Below are positions 7,622-16,334 of a stretch of 43,071 nt of DNA, piece by piece; the stretch's first letter is position 1, and each line of letters opens with the position of its first letter. The position numbers and the translations under genes were made by a program. This DNA comes from JAWUVP01 sp034112285 (GTDB lineage: Bacteria; Pseudomonadota; Gammaproteobacteria; JABDGN01). Where the stretch lies: the NCBI GenBank assembly GCA_034112285.1, contig JAWUVP010000004.1, positions 1 to 43,071 on the forward strand. The letters run 5' to 3'. Below the pieces are notes generated by a model, which was not told the origin of the DNA, did no database searches, and saw only the letters and a list, made by a program, of their open reading frames with translations.

Positions 7622-10600
7622 TATTTAGTCTCCAATTTTGCCGGTAAGCGAAATGCCGGGAGTAAATCTGCTGCAAAAGGGTTAATTGCACCATCAACCG
7701 ACAGCTCATAACGAACCGCCCTGCTTTTACTGCTAAAGCTAACACTCACAGCAGAAGAGCGTGGTTTTGATGCCATTTTGCCTTGAGAAAATAGCTTAAA
7801 GCTACCCCAAGCACCCTTGCCACTATAAGTTTGGCTGCGACCGGCCAAATCGGTTAGAGTCAGTGCATAACGATTTTGCCCGCCTTCACGTGGCCAATTA
7901 AAATCAACCGTGCGCTTAGGCCCATGGCGATACGATAAGCTTTGGCCGTTTAAAGACAACTGCGCTGACGTTAAATAAGCACTTAAGCTTTCAACTTGTA
8001 GCTTATAGTTTACGGCAGCTGGCTTACCTTCTTCTGTAAAAAAGGCTTGCTGAATATTGTTTGCACGCTGCAATTGTTTTAAAAATCCATCACTTAAAGG
8101 TAGCGTTTGGCCTTCAATTGGCTTCCATTGCCAAACCGGCTTATCGGTATCAATAAAGGGTTTTAAATACGCATTAAAAAAGGTATCAAACTTGCCATTT
8201 GGCTCAAAGAACTGGCTAAACTCGCCCAAGCCCACCTCTGTTTTAGCATCCGGATAGAAAGGATACTGATTATTGACCACCGCATTATACTCAGGCAATA
8301 ATTTTGCACTATACTGCTGAGCAATATAATCACTCGCCCCAGAAAGCATCGCTGCCCAAGTATAATTAGCTACATTGGTTAACCAACGCTGCACCGGCTG
8401 TGGCGCAGCTTTAGCTTGCACCATTAATTGTGTTAAAGGGTCGGCTGCCTCGCCGCCTTCAATGTGGGCCAACACCGCTTTATAAGCTCTTTCGTTTGAG
8501 TTGCGCGCGCTGTTAATGTTGCCAATATAAACATTTAGCGCATCTAAAGCCTGCATGATTTTATCTAAGCCCGACTCAGCCTCTTTACCCTGACCGCCCT
8601 GCATAAAAGTATTAAGCTTGGTGAAGTGCTTGCCCACCGGTGTTTGTTCTAAAGGGTTTTCAAGCGCAGCAACGGAGCCTTTTTTCTTGCCGCCTTTAGG
8701 TTTAAATTTGCGGGCTTTACCCGTTACTTTTTTTAGTGCTTTAGGTTGCACGGCTTTGAGCAATTTTTTATTATTTTTCAAGAATTTTTGTGCGCCAGCA
8801 AATCCACTGGAGCCATTCGCCTCAGGGTTAAGCTCGGTGTTGGCTTTAACCGTATTTAACACTTCATAAAGCGGTGAGCTACCGCCGGCAATGGTAGACA
8901 AAAAAGTGCCGGCTTGTTTTAAGGTGCTAAATTTTGTAATGTCCAAACCTTCCAACACTTGTGCCCATTCGCTAATATAATCTTGCATATAAAAGTTGCG
9001 CACTTGCTCAGCCACATTAGAGTTATCGCCTTCATCGGCCAGTGATTTTTTCGCATAATCACCCAACACCCAAGAGCTAAAGCCATCATTTTCAAGCACT
9101 TTTTGCAGTTGCACTTTATATAAATTGGTAAAACCTTTTTTAGAATATAAGGCTGGCACATTAAGATCAGAATCATCACTGCCAAATACAATGTTGAAGC
9201 CCAAATTCAAGCCACTGCTGATATATAAGTGTGAACCTTTCGCCACCATCGCCAACTCTTGGAGCTCAAAATAATCACGCTGTGCTTGCGTGGTGTGACG
9301 CAAGGCGGCGCGAGATTTTTCCACCAAGTTTTTGTCAATCGTAATCGGTTTAATTGGCATGCTGACAAATGCGGCCAAATTATTCGCCAAAGAGGCCACC
9401 ACACTCGGCTTATCGGCATATTTTTTTGCCCAAAAGCTATATAAATAGTTTTGTAGAAAATCTGCATTCAATTTGTCCGGATTAGCGAGCATTAAATACA
9501 CACGTAAAGCATTATAACGATGGTTAGGTTTCAACTCTTTTTGTTGCAACTGGCCCACTGCCGCATCGACCACATAAGGGGTGAAATAAATGGCCAAATT
9601 TTGCCGATAAATTTCTTCGGCCACACTATCAATTTTATAGCCTTGATACATTCCCCAACGCATAGCGCGTGGATCTACTTCAGGGCTAAAGGCTGCACGC
9701 ATTTCATATAATTCGTTGAGCATAGGCAACACAGATATCAAACGTGAATTCTTAGCTTTAAGGCTGGCAGGAATAGACTGAAAATCAATAACCGACTGAT
9801 CCACCACGTTTAACTGCTCTTTATTAAGCATGAAGCTGTTGGCGAATAAATAAAGAAACAATAATGATATTAACCCCGCAAAACCAAAAGCAAAACAACG
9901 CCAAGCAAACTGACGCTTTTGTTGCAGCGCGTCAAACAACAACACGCCTTTTTCGCGGAACATTACTTGCTTAAACAAGCCGGCGATGAAGAGTGCTTTA
10001 CGGCCCTGTTTTTCCTGCTCATTCACCACTTCAATGCCGTAATTTTTTTCACTGGCTTGCTGCAAGCCATTAAACGGCACGCCACCTTGTAAGCTGGAGG
10101 TGAAAAACACCCCGCGCACAGCATGCGGCTGCTGATAATGATTCGACTCAAATACAGCGGCCAAAAAATCTTGTAAGGTTGTTTTAATACTACGCAACTG
10201 TGTTGGAAAATTGTAAGACAAAGCAGCCTCACGCGAATCGGCACTGTTTAAAACCGCATTAACACTATACAATTCCAGGCGTTTAACCAGCGCATCATAC
10301 GCCGCATCAAACTGAGTAATACTGTCTTTTTTTCTTAACTCAAACGTAAAACCTAAGGCTTGCTGTTGTTGCTCAGACGTTAGCGCAGAGAAAAACTCAT
10401 CAAACCCCGAGAGCTTATCTATTTTCGTAAACGTTACATAAATAGGGCATTGAATACCCAAACGGCTATTTAATGTTTGTAACTGTGTACGCCACAAATG
10501 CGCAGTGGTGGCACGCTGCTGCTCGTTTTGTGCTAACAACTCGGCAACATCCAGACACAACACCACACCATTTAATGGCTGACGACGGCGATAGCGTTTT

Positions 10601-11202
10601 AACAAGGTCAAAAGCTCACCATAAACACGCTGTGCAACCGAATTTTCTTTTGTTTCAGTTAACAGCTCATCATGCGTGTCGATAATGACCGCTGATTTGC
10701 TAAACCAAAACTGGCACAGTTCATCTTCAGCCTGATCAAGTTGTTGATATGATTCGTTGGCCACCGGGTAAGGCAAGCCAGAATTTTTTAATAAGCTAGA
10801 GCGCCCCGATTGCGGTGCCCCCAAGGTTAAATACCAAGGCAAGGCATAGGCTTCGCGCTTAAAAATTCGCTCGCCCCAAGAATCTTTTGACATAACGTCG
10901 CAAGCTTTTGAAAAGTTAACATCTAACAGCTCTAGCGCCCGCGCAACTTTTTCAGGGTCGGCATCTTCATCGTCATCTTCACCGGCTCTGCGCGCCAATA
11001 CAATATTGATAATAGCCCACGCAATTACCCACACTAAAATAATAGCCAAGCGCAGCGCTTTGCTGGCAAAAGGTTGTGCCGAGCCAAACTTCAATAAAGG
11101 TAAAGCAAACCACGTGATGCAAACTAAGGCAATTAAGCCTAATAACCACCAAAACCAGGCCTTTTTGAACACACTAAAAATTTTTGTGAAAAATGCTTTC
11201 AT
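7621..11202 (-). CDS. tssM: T6SS membrane-complex protein TssM (IcmF family)
   Basis: This is a 1193-residue IcmF-family protein of normal length. Two N-terminal membrane helices (about 15-37 and 50-70) precede a cytoplasmic NTPase-like domain, and a third helix (about 430-455) leads to a large periplasmic part ending in a beta-rich C-terminal domain. With TssL and TssJ it forms the trans-envelope complex that docks the baseplate. The Walker A motif reads GAPQSGRSS (128-136), with Arg134 where the invariant Lys normally sits, so ATP use may be altered or absent. Its ATG overlaps the tssL stop by four bases and its stop overlaps the fha start. Confidence 0.95.
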   Translation of the reverse strand: MKAFFTKIFSVFKKAWFWWLLGLIALVCITWFALPLLKFGSAQPFASKALRLAIILVWVIAWAIINIVLARRAGEDDDEDADPEKVARALELLDVNFSKACDVMSKDSWGERIFKREAYALPWYLTLGAPQSGRSSLLKNSGLPYPVANESYQQLDQAEDELCQFWFSKSAVIIDTHDELLTETKENSVAQRVYGELLTLLKRYRRRQPLNGVVLCLDVAELLAQNEQQRATTAHLWRTQLQTLNSRLGIQCPIYVTFTKIDKLSGFDEFFSALTSEQQQQALGFTFELRKKDSITQFDAAYDALVKRLELYSVNAVLNSADSREAALSYNFPTQLRSIKTTLQDFLAAVFESNHYQQPHAVRGVFFTSSLQGGVPFNGLQQASEKNYGIEVVNEQEKQGRKALFIAGLFKQVMFREKGVLLFDALQQKRQFAWRCFAFGFAGLISLLFLYLFANSFMLNKEQLNVVDQSVIDFQSIPASLKAKNSRLISVLPMLNELYEMRAAFSPEVDPRAMRWGMYQGYKIDSVAEEIYRQNLAIYFTPYVVDAAVGQLQQKELKPNHRYNALRVYLMLANPDKLNADFLQNYLYSFWAKKYADKPSVVASLANNLAAFVSMPIKPITIDKNLVEKSRAALRHTTQAQRDYFELQELAMVAKGSHLYISSGLNLGFNIVFGSDDSDLNVPALYSKKGFTNLYKVQLQKVLENDGFSSWVLGDYAKKSLADEGDNSNVAEQVRNFYMQDYISEWAQVLEGLDITKFSTLKQAGTFLSTIAGGSSPLYEVLNTVKANTELNPEANGSSGFAGAQKFLKNNKKLLKAVQPKALKKVTGKARKFKPKGGKKKGSVAALENPLEQTPVGKHFTKLNTFMQGGQGKEAESGLDKIMQALDALNVYIGNINSARNSNERAYKAVLAHIEGGEAADPLTQLMVQAKAAPQPVQRWLTNVANYTWAAMLSGASDYIAQQYSAKLLPEYNAVVNNQYPFYPDAKTEVGLGEFSQFFEPNGKFDTFFNAYLKPFIDTDKPVWQWKPIEGQTLPLSDGFLKQLQRANNIQQAFFTEEGKPAAVNYKLQVESLSAYLTSAQLSLNGQSLSYRHGPKRTVDFNWPREGGQNRYALTLTDLAGRSQTYSGKGAWGSFKLFSQGKMASKPRSSAVSVSFSSKSRAVRYELSVDGAINPFAADLLPAFRLPAKLETK

Positions 11203-12101
11203 GATTCTGCCACCCTGCTACCGTCTGTGCTCTGCGTGTTCTCAATGATAATTGAGCGGAAATTTTTCATTGTGTCCCCGGCATAGCTGTTAAGCACAAG
11301 CCTAAAGACTGAAAAAGCCAAAGCTAAACACACCAACACAATACAACACAAACGCAGTACAGGCACACGCTTCACCGTATTCACCTGCTCAGCATCCAAG
11401 GTTGTGAGTTGTGGGCTAAGCTCCACATTTTGTTCGCCGCGCTGCTCAAGAATTTGTCGATATAAAGTTTGCTTAATGCTCCGGAGCTTATCGTTGCCAC
11501 CTTGAGTAACACGATATTTACCCACAAAGCCTAAAGCCAGGCAGATATAAAGTAACTCTAATAATTCAGCATTAATTGAAGGTGTTTGCTGTAACTTGGT
11601 TAAGATTGCAAAAAATTTCGCACCGCCGGCGCTGTCTTGATGAAACGTGGTTAACAGCGAGTGCTCCGACCAGTTACTGTTTGCCCCCCAGGGCGTGTCC
11701 AGCACAAACTCGTCTAATACCGCGCATAAAGCATAGCGCGCCAGGGTAACCTGACTTTCTGCGATACCGTTATTTTTGGCTTTTACCTTAAAGGCTTCAA
11801 TTTCTAGCGATAAGCTTTGGCGTAACTTTGCCAAATCAATATTCACATGCGGGCGACGCAGCTCAGCCGCAATCGTTAATATAACAGAGGCCGTACCAAC
11901 CAAGTCGTTACTTTGCGCACCAATAATTTCTTCAGGCAACACCGGCGCACTGCCTGCAACAGCGCTTTGTTTTTTTTCAGGCACGGGCATTGGCCCAAGG
12001 TGCACCACCGTGGCATCTTCATCGCTTACAGCACTATCCGCCGCAGGTGCTGGCGCGGCGCCAGCCAAATTGTCATTTATTTTTAATTCTTCTTCTGACA
12101 T
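11199..12101 (-). CDS. tssL: T6SS membrane-complex protein TssL (DotU family)
   Basis: This 300-residue DotU/IcmH protein has a Pro/Ala-rich cytoplasmic N-terminus, the helical DotU domain (about 75-240, with ALCAVLDEFVLDTPWG and LLELLYICLALGFVGKYR) and one C-terminal membrane helix (about 247-270). A short periplasmic tail of ~30 residues follows, without a peptidoglycan-binding OmpA-like extension. It works with TssM and TssJ and contacts the TssK-bearing baseplate. It follows tssK by 64 bases and overlaps tssM by four bases (ATGA). Confidence 0.95.
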   Translation of the reverse strand: MSEEELKINDNLAGAAPAPAADSAVSDEDATVVHLGPMPVPEKKQSAVAGSAPVLPEEIIGAQSNDLVGTASVILTIAAELRRPHVNIDLAKLRQSLSLEIEAFKVKAKNNGIAESQVTLARYALCAVLDEFVLDTPWGANSNWSEHSLLTTFHQDSAGGAKFFAILTKLQQTPSINAELLELLYICLALGFVGKYRVTQGGNDKLRSIKQTLYRQILEQRGEQNVELSPQLTTLDAEQVNTVKRVPVLRLCCIVLVCLALAFSVFRLVLNSYAGDTMKNFRSIIIENTQSTDGSRVAES

Positions 12102-12165
12102 TGCGTCCTATCCTTTGTCTTACACGCCTCTATGCACTGAATAGACAGCACAAAAAAAGAGGCTC

Positions 12166-13500
12166 CTAGCTGCTTTTAACAGCCCAAAATTCTAATTCTA
12201 ACCCAGGAAAATCACCACTCAGATGAAAGGCAAAACCGGCTGAGTCTTGCATATACTTCCAAAATGGCCCCTTGGCTTCCAGTTCAAAATAGGTAAAGCC
12301 GGCATGATAGGGCATTTCTGGTGGTGCCACCGCCATTGCTTCCAGTGCAATACCCGGTATTTGCACATTAATTAAGCCACGAATTTTTTCTAGCGGCCCA
12401 ATTTTAATTTGTGCAGGAAAACGACTACGAAGATTGTCATTCGACATGTCTGCTTTCACCGCCAACACAAACTTCGCGTTGTTCAGCAACATTTTGTCTT
12501 TAAGCATCGCCACGCGAATACCTTGCTTGGCTGTTTGCAACGCCAATGGCACCGCCGTTTGCTCCAACACCACACTTAAGGCTTGGCGCAGGCCATCCAT
12601 CACGGGGGTAAAGCTTGCTGCTAAATCGTCTTGATTATAGGTGTAATCATCGGTTATGCGTTTTTCGGCGCTGGTAACCGTGCTCAATTCGCCCAGTAAC
12701 TTCAATAATTCTTCGTAAAAACGCTCTGGATGTAAATTCTTTAGTTTTGACAAATGCTTCAAAAATGTTTCATAGCGATTCACCAATTGCAGCAACAAAA
12801 AGTCGAGCATAGATGACTGACCATTGGCATCCGGCTTCGCCACGCGCCCCGCTAAATCTTCACCGCGGTTGTACAATAAACCCTGCAATTCTTGCATAAA
12901 ACCGGTAATAACAGGCGACACATGGGTGTCTAAACAAGGAGGAATAAATTTTGCATCTAAAATAATGCTGCCGTCCGCACGTTTTTCAATCACTTTCGCA
13001 ATAGGCAACACGGCAAACTGGCTTAAATCGTCTTTATCGGTTAGCAAGCGTAAATGTAAACGGCCCACATTAATAGGCACGGCTTCTTGCTCATCTGAGG
13101 TGGTGTCACGCACTTGCGTTTCTTTTGCCACATAGCGGGCTAAACCTGCCGCGCCTGCCATCGCTGTTTCCACACTATCGACACCGCGCAAAGGCACGGC
13201 CAGATAAATTTTACTGTTGTGTAAATCCGCGGCGACTTCTAATAAGCTAGGTGGCTCGCAATCAATGTTAGTATCAAACAAGGTTCCATCTGGAAAAATA
13301 CCCATGCATTCATTAATGGCGACACGCCCTAAGGCTAAATGCTGCTGATCTAAGGTTAAGCGTGAAAAACCAAAAGGATAAGACATCAACATGTCTAAAC
13401 AAGATTTTATCATTCTTTCGCTATAGCGATCTTGCTGCTGAAAGTGATGATGACGTAGGAACATCCCCTCCGACCATACAACTTTATTCACTTTTGACAT
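12166..13500 (-). CDS. tssK: T6SS baseplate protein TssK
   Basis: This 444-residue protein is typical for TssK in length and motifs. It starts VVWSEGMFLRHHHFQQQDRY, the family hallmark, and contains the conserved segment KIGPLEKIRGLINVQIPGI near residue 370. It ends with the C-terminal domain that binds the membrane complex. TssK trimers link the TssF-TssG wedges to TssL-TssM. The start follows an AAGGAG-like site on the minus strand. It lies 13 bases downstream of tssJ and is co-transcribed with it. Confidence 0.96.
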   Translation of the reverse strand: MSKVNKVVWSEGMFLRHHHFQQQDRYSERMIKSCLDMLMSYPFGFSRLTLDQQHLALGRVAINECMGIFPDGTLFDTNIDCEPPSLLEVAADLHNSKIYLAVPLRGVDSVETAMAGAAGLARYVAKETQVRDTTSDEQEAVPINVGRLHLRLLTDKDDLSQFAVLPIAKVIEKRADGSIILDAKFIPPCLDTHVSPVITGFMQELQGLLYNRGEDLAGRVAKPDANGQSSMLDFLLLQLVNRYETFLKHLSKLKNLHPERFYEELLKLLGELSTVTSAEKRITDDYTYNQDDLAASFTPVMDGLRQALSVVLEQTAVPLALQTAKQGIRVAMLKDKMLLNNAKFVLAVKADMSNDNLRSRFPAQIKIGPLEKIRGLINVQIPGIALEAMAVAPPEMPYHAGFTYFELEAKGPFWKYMQDSAGFAFHLSGDFPGLELEFWAVKSS

Positions 13501-13513
13501 GCTTATTTTCTCC

Positions 13514-14107
13514 TTATTTTACGTGTTTAAGCACTTCATAATTCAAATTCGGGCCACTTTGCTTTTTACTCAAGTCATCAAGGCTGGGCTTATCGAAATC
13601 AGGGGCTTTAATGTCTAAACCCGTTTTTAGCACACTATATTGCCCAATACCGCGTTGGGTGAAGCGTAACCGCACTTTTTTGCGACCAAAGCTAAACTCA
13701 ATGGGTATAACTTTGCGCCATTTTGTATTGTTAACATCATTATATGCACCCACAATTCCAATGAATTTAACGCCTGATTTTAAGGTTAATGTTAATCGCG
13801 CTTCGGTACCCGGCGTTAAATTTGCCTTGGAAACGGCAATAAAATCATCGCCCAAAGTTTCTTTGCCCTTGTCATAGAGAGAGAAAAAATCTGCGCCATC
13901 AAATGCTTCCCTGCCTTTTAATTGGTAAAAAGACACCGACAACGGCGAAGGACGCCCTCGATCATTTGGATTAAGCACTTTACCCGTTTGCACCATAGCA
14001 ATTAAGCGTTGCTGAGGCAATACCGACGTCAAAGTTGAACAACTGCTGGCCAGTACCACTAGCAACAGTATCAATAAACTCGCTGATAGACGCTTCATCA
14101 CGTTCAT
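13514..14107 (-). CDS. tssJ: T6SS outer-membrane lipoprotein TssJ
   Basis: This is a 197-residue lipoprotein with a signal peptide (MKRLSASLLILLLVVLASSC) and lipid-attachment Cys at residue 23. A beta-sandwich-type body of the TssJ (SciN/VasD) family follows, with PLSVSFYQLKGREAFDGADFFSLYD near the start and a C-terminal tail slightly longer than usual. It anchors TssM to the outer membrane. I choose the ATG at 14107 over the longer reading from 14140 because AAGGA sits eight bases before it and the promoter -10 (14147-14152) would start transcription at about 14140. It is the first gene of the minus-strand T6SS operon. Confidence 0.9.
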   Translation of the reverse strand: MNVMKRLSASLLILLLVVLASSCSTLTSVLPQQRLIAMVQTGKVLNPNDRGRPSPLSVSFYQLKGREAFDGADFFSLYDKGKETLGDDFIAVSKANLTPGTEARLTLTLKSGVKFIGIVGAYNDVNNTKWRKVIPIEFSFGRKKVRLRFTQRGIGQYSVLKTGLDIKAPDFDKPSLDDLSKKQSGPNLNYEVLKHVK

Positions 14108-14146
14108 TCTTGTATTCCTTAATCCATTTGTCAATTTCAAGTGCCT

Positions 14147-14179
14147 ATTGTATAGTAGATAAATTAAGTGAACATTAAT
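14147..14179 (-). promoter_or_regulatory. PmrA-box-like promoter of the tssJ-K-L-M-fha operon
   Basis: Read on the minus strand: ATTAAT-GTTCA-CTTAAT (14179-14163), then 10 bases, then TACAAT (14152-14147). It is divergent from the tssA box, whose near edge is 78 bases away. Confidence 0.8.
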
Positions 14180-14256
14180 TAAATATTAAATGTGTGGGTT
14201 AAATTGCAGCAGCCTTTATTGGTCAGGGGCGTATCTGTAGCTTTTTTGTCCACCCA

Positions 14257-14289
14257 ATTAATATTACCTTAATAAATGCTCGATATAAT
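14257..14289 (+). promoter_or_regulatory. PmrA-box-like promoter of tssA
   Basis: ATTAATATTACCTTAAT (14257-14273), then 10 bases, then TATAAT (14284-14289). This copy is closest to the consensus described for Legionella/Coxiella PmrA (cTTAATatTnncTTAAT). Transcription would start near 14296. Confidence 0.82.
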
Positions 14290-14350
14290 GCCAAGCATTC
14301 TAAAGCACAATACACCCGCGGCAGAAAACACTGAAACGAACGGACACACT

Positions 14351-15628
14351 ATGACAGTTGAAAACATACTACAATTAGATGATTTATTAACGCCAGTGAG
14401 CGAAGCACAACCCGCAGGCATCGATTTACGTGAAGATGAATCGCCTGATTCTATATATTATGCATTGAAAGATGCGCGCAACAACGCTAGAGCTATCGAA
14501 CGCAACACCTTTCCCGGCGATGACAACGAAGATCATCCCGAGAAAGAGCAATGGAAAATCATTTCAAAGCGCGCACCCGAAGCGCTGGCTCAATCAAAAG
14601 ATTTAGAAGTGGCTGCCTGGCTAACCGAAGCACTCATTCGCCAACACGGCTTTGCAGGCTTAAAAGCCGGCGTCCAGCTAATTAATGGTCTAGTGCAAAA
14701 TTTTTGGGAAGGCTTATACCCTATGCCCGATGAAGATGGCGTTAGCACGCGCGTTGCCGTATTAGTAGGCTTAAACGGCATTAACAACACCGTTGGCACC
14801 TTAGTAGCCCCCATTAACACAGCAGCATTAACCAGCGATGGCAATTATTCATCGTGGTCATATAGCCAAGCACAAGAATTAGATAAGCTCAAAGACCCGG
14901 CACAGAAAAAGAAAAAAATGGCTAGTGGCAGCGTGCCGGTGGAAACCATCAAAAATGCCGTTAAACCCAGCCAAAGTGAGTTTTACTTTGAATTAGATAG
15001 CGACATAAGTACCACTATTGAAGAATTTAGCGTCTTAACCGACAAATTAGACGAGCTGTGCGGTGATGAGGCCCCACCCAGCTCTAATATTCGCAAAAGC
15101 TTAGAAAGCGCGCAAAAAACCTTAAAAACCATCGCCAAAGACATTCTAAACCCAATAGAAGAGCTGATTGTAGATGAAAACAGCGAGCAAGAAGATGACG
15201 CGAACACAGAAGATGCCGGCAGCAATAGCACCGAGTTTAAGCCATCTGGCAACATTAAAGGTCGATTAGAAGCCTTTAAAACCCTACAAGCTGTAGCAGA
15301 ATTCTTCAAACGCAGCGAGCCACACTCGCCGATTGGCTATACTATAGAACGCGTGGTACGCTGGGGCGACATGAGTTTGCCCGAATTACTGCAAGAATTA
15401 GTGCCAGACCCACAAGCCAAAGACTATTACGAAAAACTAGTCGGCTTACTGCCACCGCCACCGGCCCCGGCAATGATGCCGCCGCAAGATGGCATGATGT
15501 CGCAACCTGGCGCAGACCAATACGGCGGCGGCATGGATAATGGCATGGGAATGGACAACGGCATGGGCGGCGGACAGCATCCAGGCGGCGATTATGGCGG
15601 CGGTTATGATAATCCGCTGTTTAAATAA
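14351..15628 (+). CDS. tssA: T6SS cap/baseplate-associated protein TssA
   Basis: This 425-residue protein has the ImpA N-terminal domain (DDLLTPVSEAQPAGIDLRED at about 9-28, then EHPEKEQWKIISKRA and the VQNFWEGLYPMPDEDG segment). An acidic linker follows, then a C-terminal helical part with SPIGYTIERVVRWGDMSLPELL. This is a short-type TssA, which helps recruit baseplate and start tube and sheath assembly. The start at 14351 (MTVENIL) is preferred to an ATG at 14276, since the -10 lies at 14284-14289. The last ~60 residues are an unusual Pro/Gly/Met/Asp low-complexity tail (PPPPAPAMMPPQDGMM and repeated MDNGMG). It stands alone, with its own promoter. Confidence 0.92.
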   Translation: MTVENILQLDDLLTPVSEAQPAGIDLREDESPDSIYYALKDARNNARAIERNTFPGDDNEDHPEKEQWKIISKRAPEALAQSKDLEVAAWLTEALIRQHGFAGLKAGVQLINGLVQNFWEGLYPMPDEDGVSTRVAVLVGLNGINNTVGTLVAPINTAALTSDGNYSSWSYSQAQELDKLKDPAQKKKKMASGSVPVETIKNAVKPSQSEFYFELDSDISTTIEEFSVLTDKLDELCGDEAPPSSNIRKSLESAQKTLKTIAKDILNPIEELIVDENSEQEDDANTEDAGSNSTEFKPSGNIKGRLEAFKTLQAVAEFFKRSEPHSPIGYTIERVVRWGDMSLPELLQELVPDPQAKDYYEKLVGLLPPPPAPAMMPPQDGMMSQPGADQYGGGMDNGMGMDNGMGGGQHPGGDYGGGYDNPLFK

Positions 15629-15720
15629 AGCTTTTTAACCTAAAAGATGCTCACTTTAAGTCCAATTCCTATATTGGACAACAAAAAGCTACTTTTAATA
15701 ACATAGATTAAATATAATCA

Positions 15721-15753
15721 CTTAATAAGCCCTTAATGTTGGGGCAGTACAAT
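15721..15753 (+). promoter_or_regulatory. PmrA-box-like promoter of tssB-tssC
   Basis: CTTAAT-AAGCC-CTTAAT (15721-15737) is a perfect double half-site, followed after 10 bases by TACAAT (15748-15753). A leader of about 53 bases precedes tssB. A palindromic GTCCAAT...ATTGGAC lies at about 15659-15679 upstream. Confidence 0.82.
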
Positions 15754-15812
15754 AACTACAGTTTCTATGGCAACCCATGGAAGGAAATAGACAAACAATG
15801 AGGATATAAAAA

Positions 15813-16334
15813 ATGGCTAACAGCGCACAAAACAAACTGGATAAAACTCGTAAACCCCGTATTCACATCACGTATGATGTTGAAACCGAAGGCGGCAAAG
15901 AAAAAAAAGAACTGCCTTTCGTAGTCGGCACCATGGGCGATTACTCTGGTAATGCCCCCACTAAAGAAAAGAAAGCCTTAAAAGAGCGTAACTTTGTTGA
16001 AATTGACAAAGATAACTTTGATGATGTTATGGAGCGTTTAGGCCCAGGCGTGACCATGAAAGTGGATAACGTGATGGAAGAAGGCGACAAGCAAATGAAA
16101 GTAGACTTAGCCTTCAATAAAATGGAAGACTTTGAGCCCTTAAACATTGCCAAACAGGTTCCAGCCTTAAAAAGCTTATTAGATGCCCGTCAACAACTTG
16201 AAGAAATTTTAGGTAAAGCTGATTTATCAGAAAACCTAGAAAACGTGTTAGAAGACGTGTTATCAAACAATGAAAAATTGCAAAGCTTAGTTAACGAACT
16301 AGGTACAGACACAGTAAGCACGGAGGATAAATAA
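15813..16334 (+). CDS. tssB: T6SS sheath small subunit TssB (VipA)
   Basis: This 173-residue protein has the normal length for TssB. It opens with KTRKPRIHITYDVETEGGKEKKELPFVVGTMGDYSG, of which RIHITYDVE and LPFVVGTMGDYSG are hallmarks, followed by RNFVEIDKDNFDDVMERLGP. With TssC it builds the contractile sheath. GAGGA precedes the ATG. The stop overlaps the tssC ATG (TAATG), so the pair is translated together. Confidence 0.97.
   Translation: MANSAQNKLDKTRKPRIHITYDVETEGGKEKKELPFVVGTMGDYSGNAPTKEKKALKERNFVEIDKDNFDDVMERLGPGVTMKVDNVMEEGDKQMKVDLAFNKMEDFEPLNIAKQVPALKSLLDARQQLEEILGKADLSENLENVLEDVLSNNEKLQSLVNELGTDTVSTEDK

Noticed and set aside
8057..11248. Plus-strand and out-of-frame reading frames within tssM
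   Set aside because: They are shadows of the 1193-codon tssM, without ribosome sites or recognisable products.
14276..14350. Longer N-terminus of TssA
   Set aside because: It would begin upstream of the predicted transcription start, and the extra residues do not fit the TssA family.
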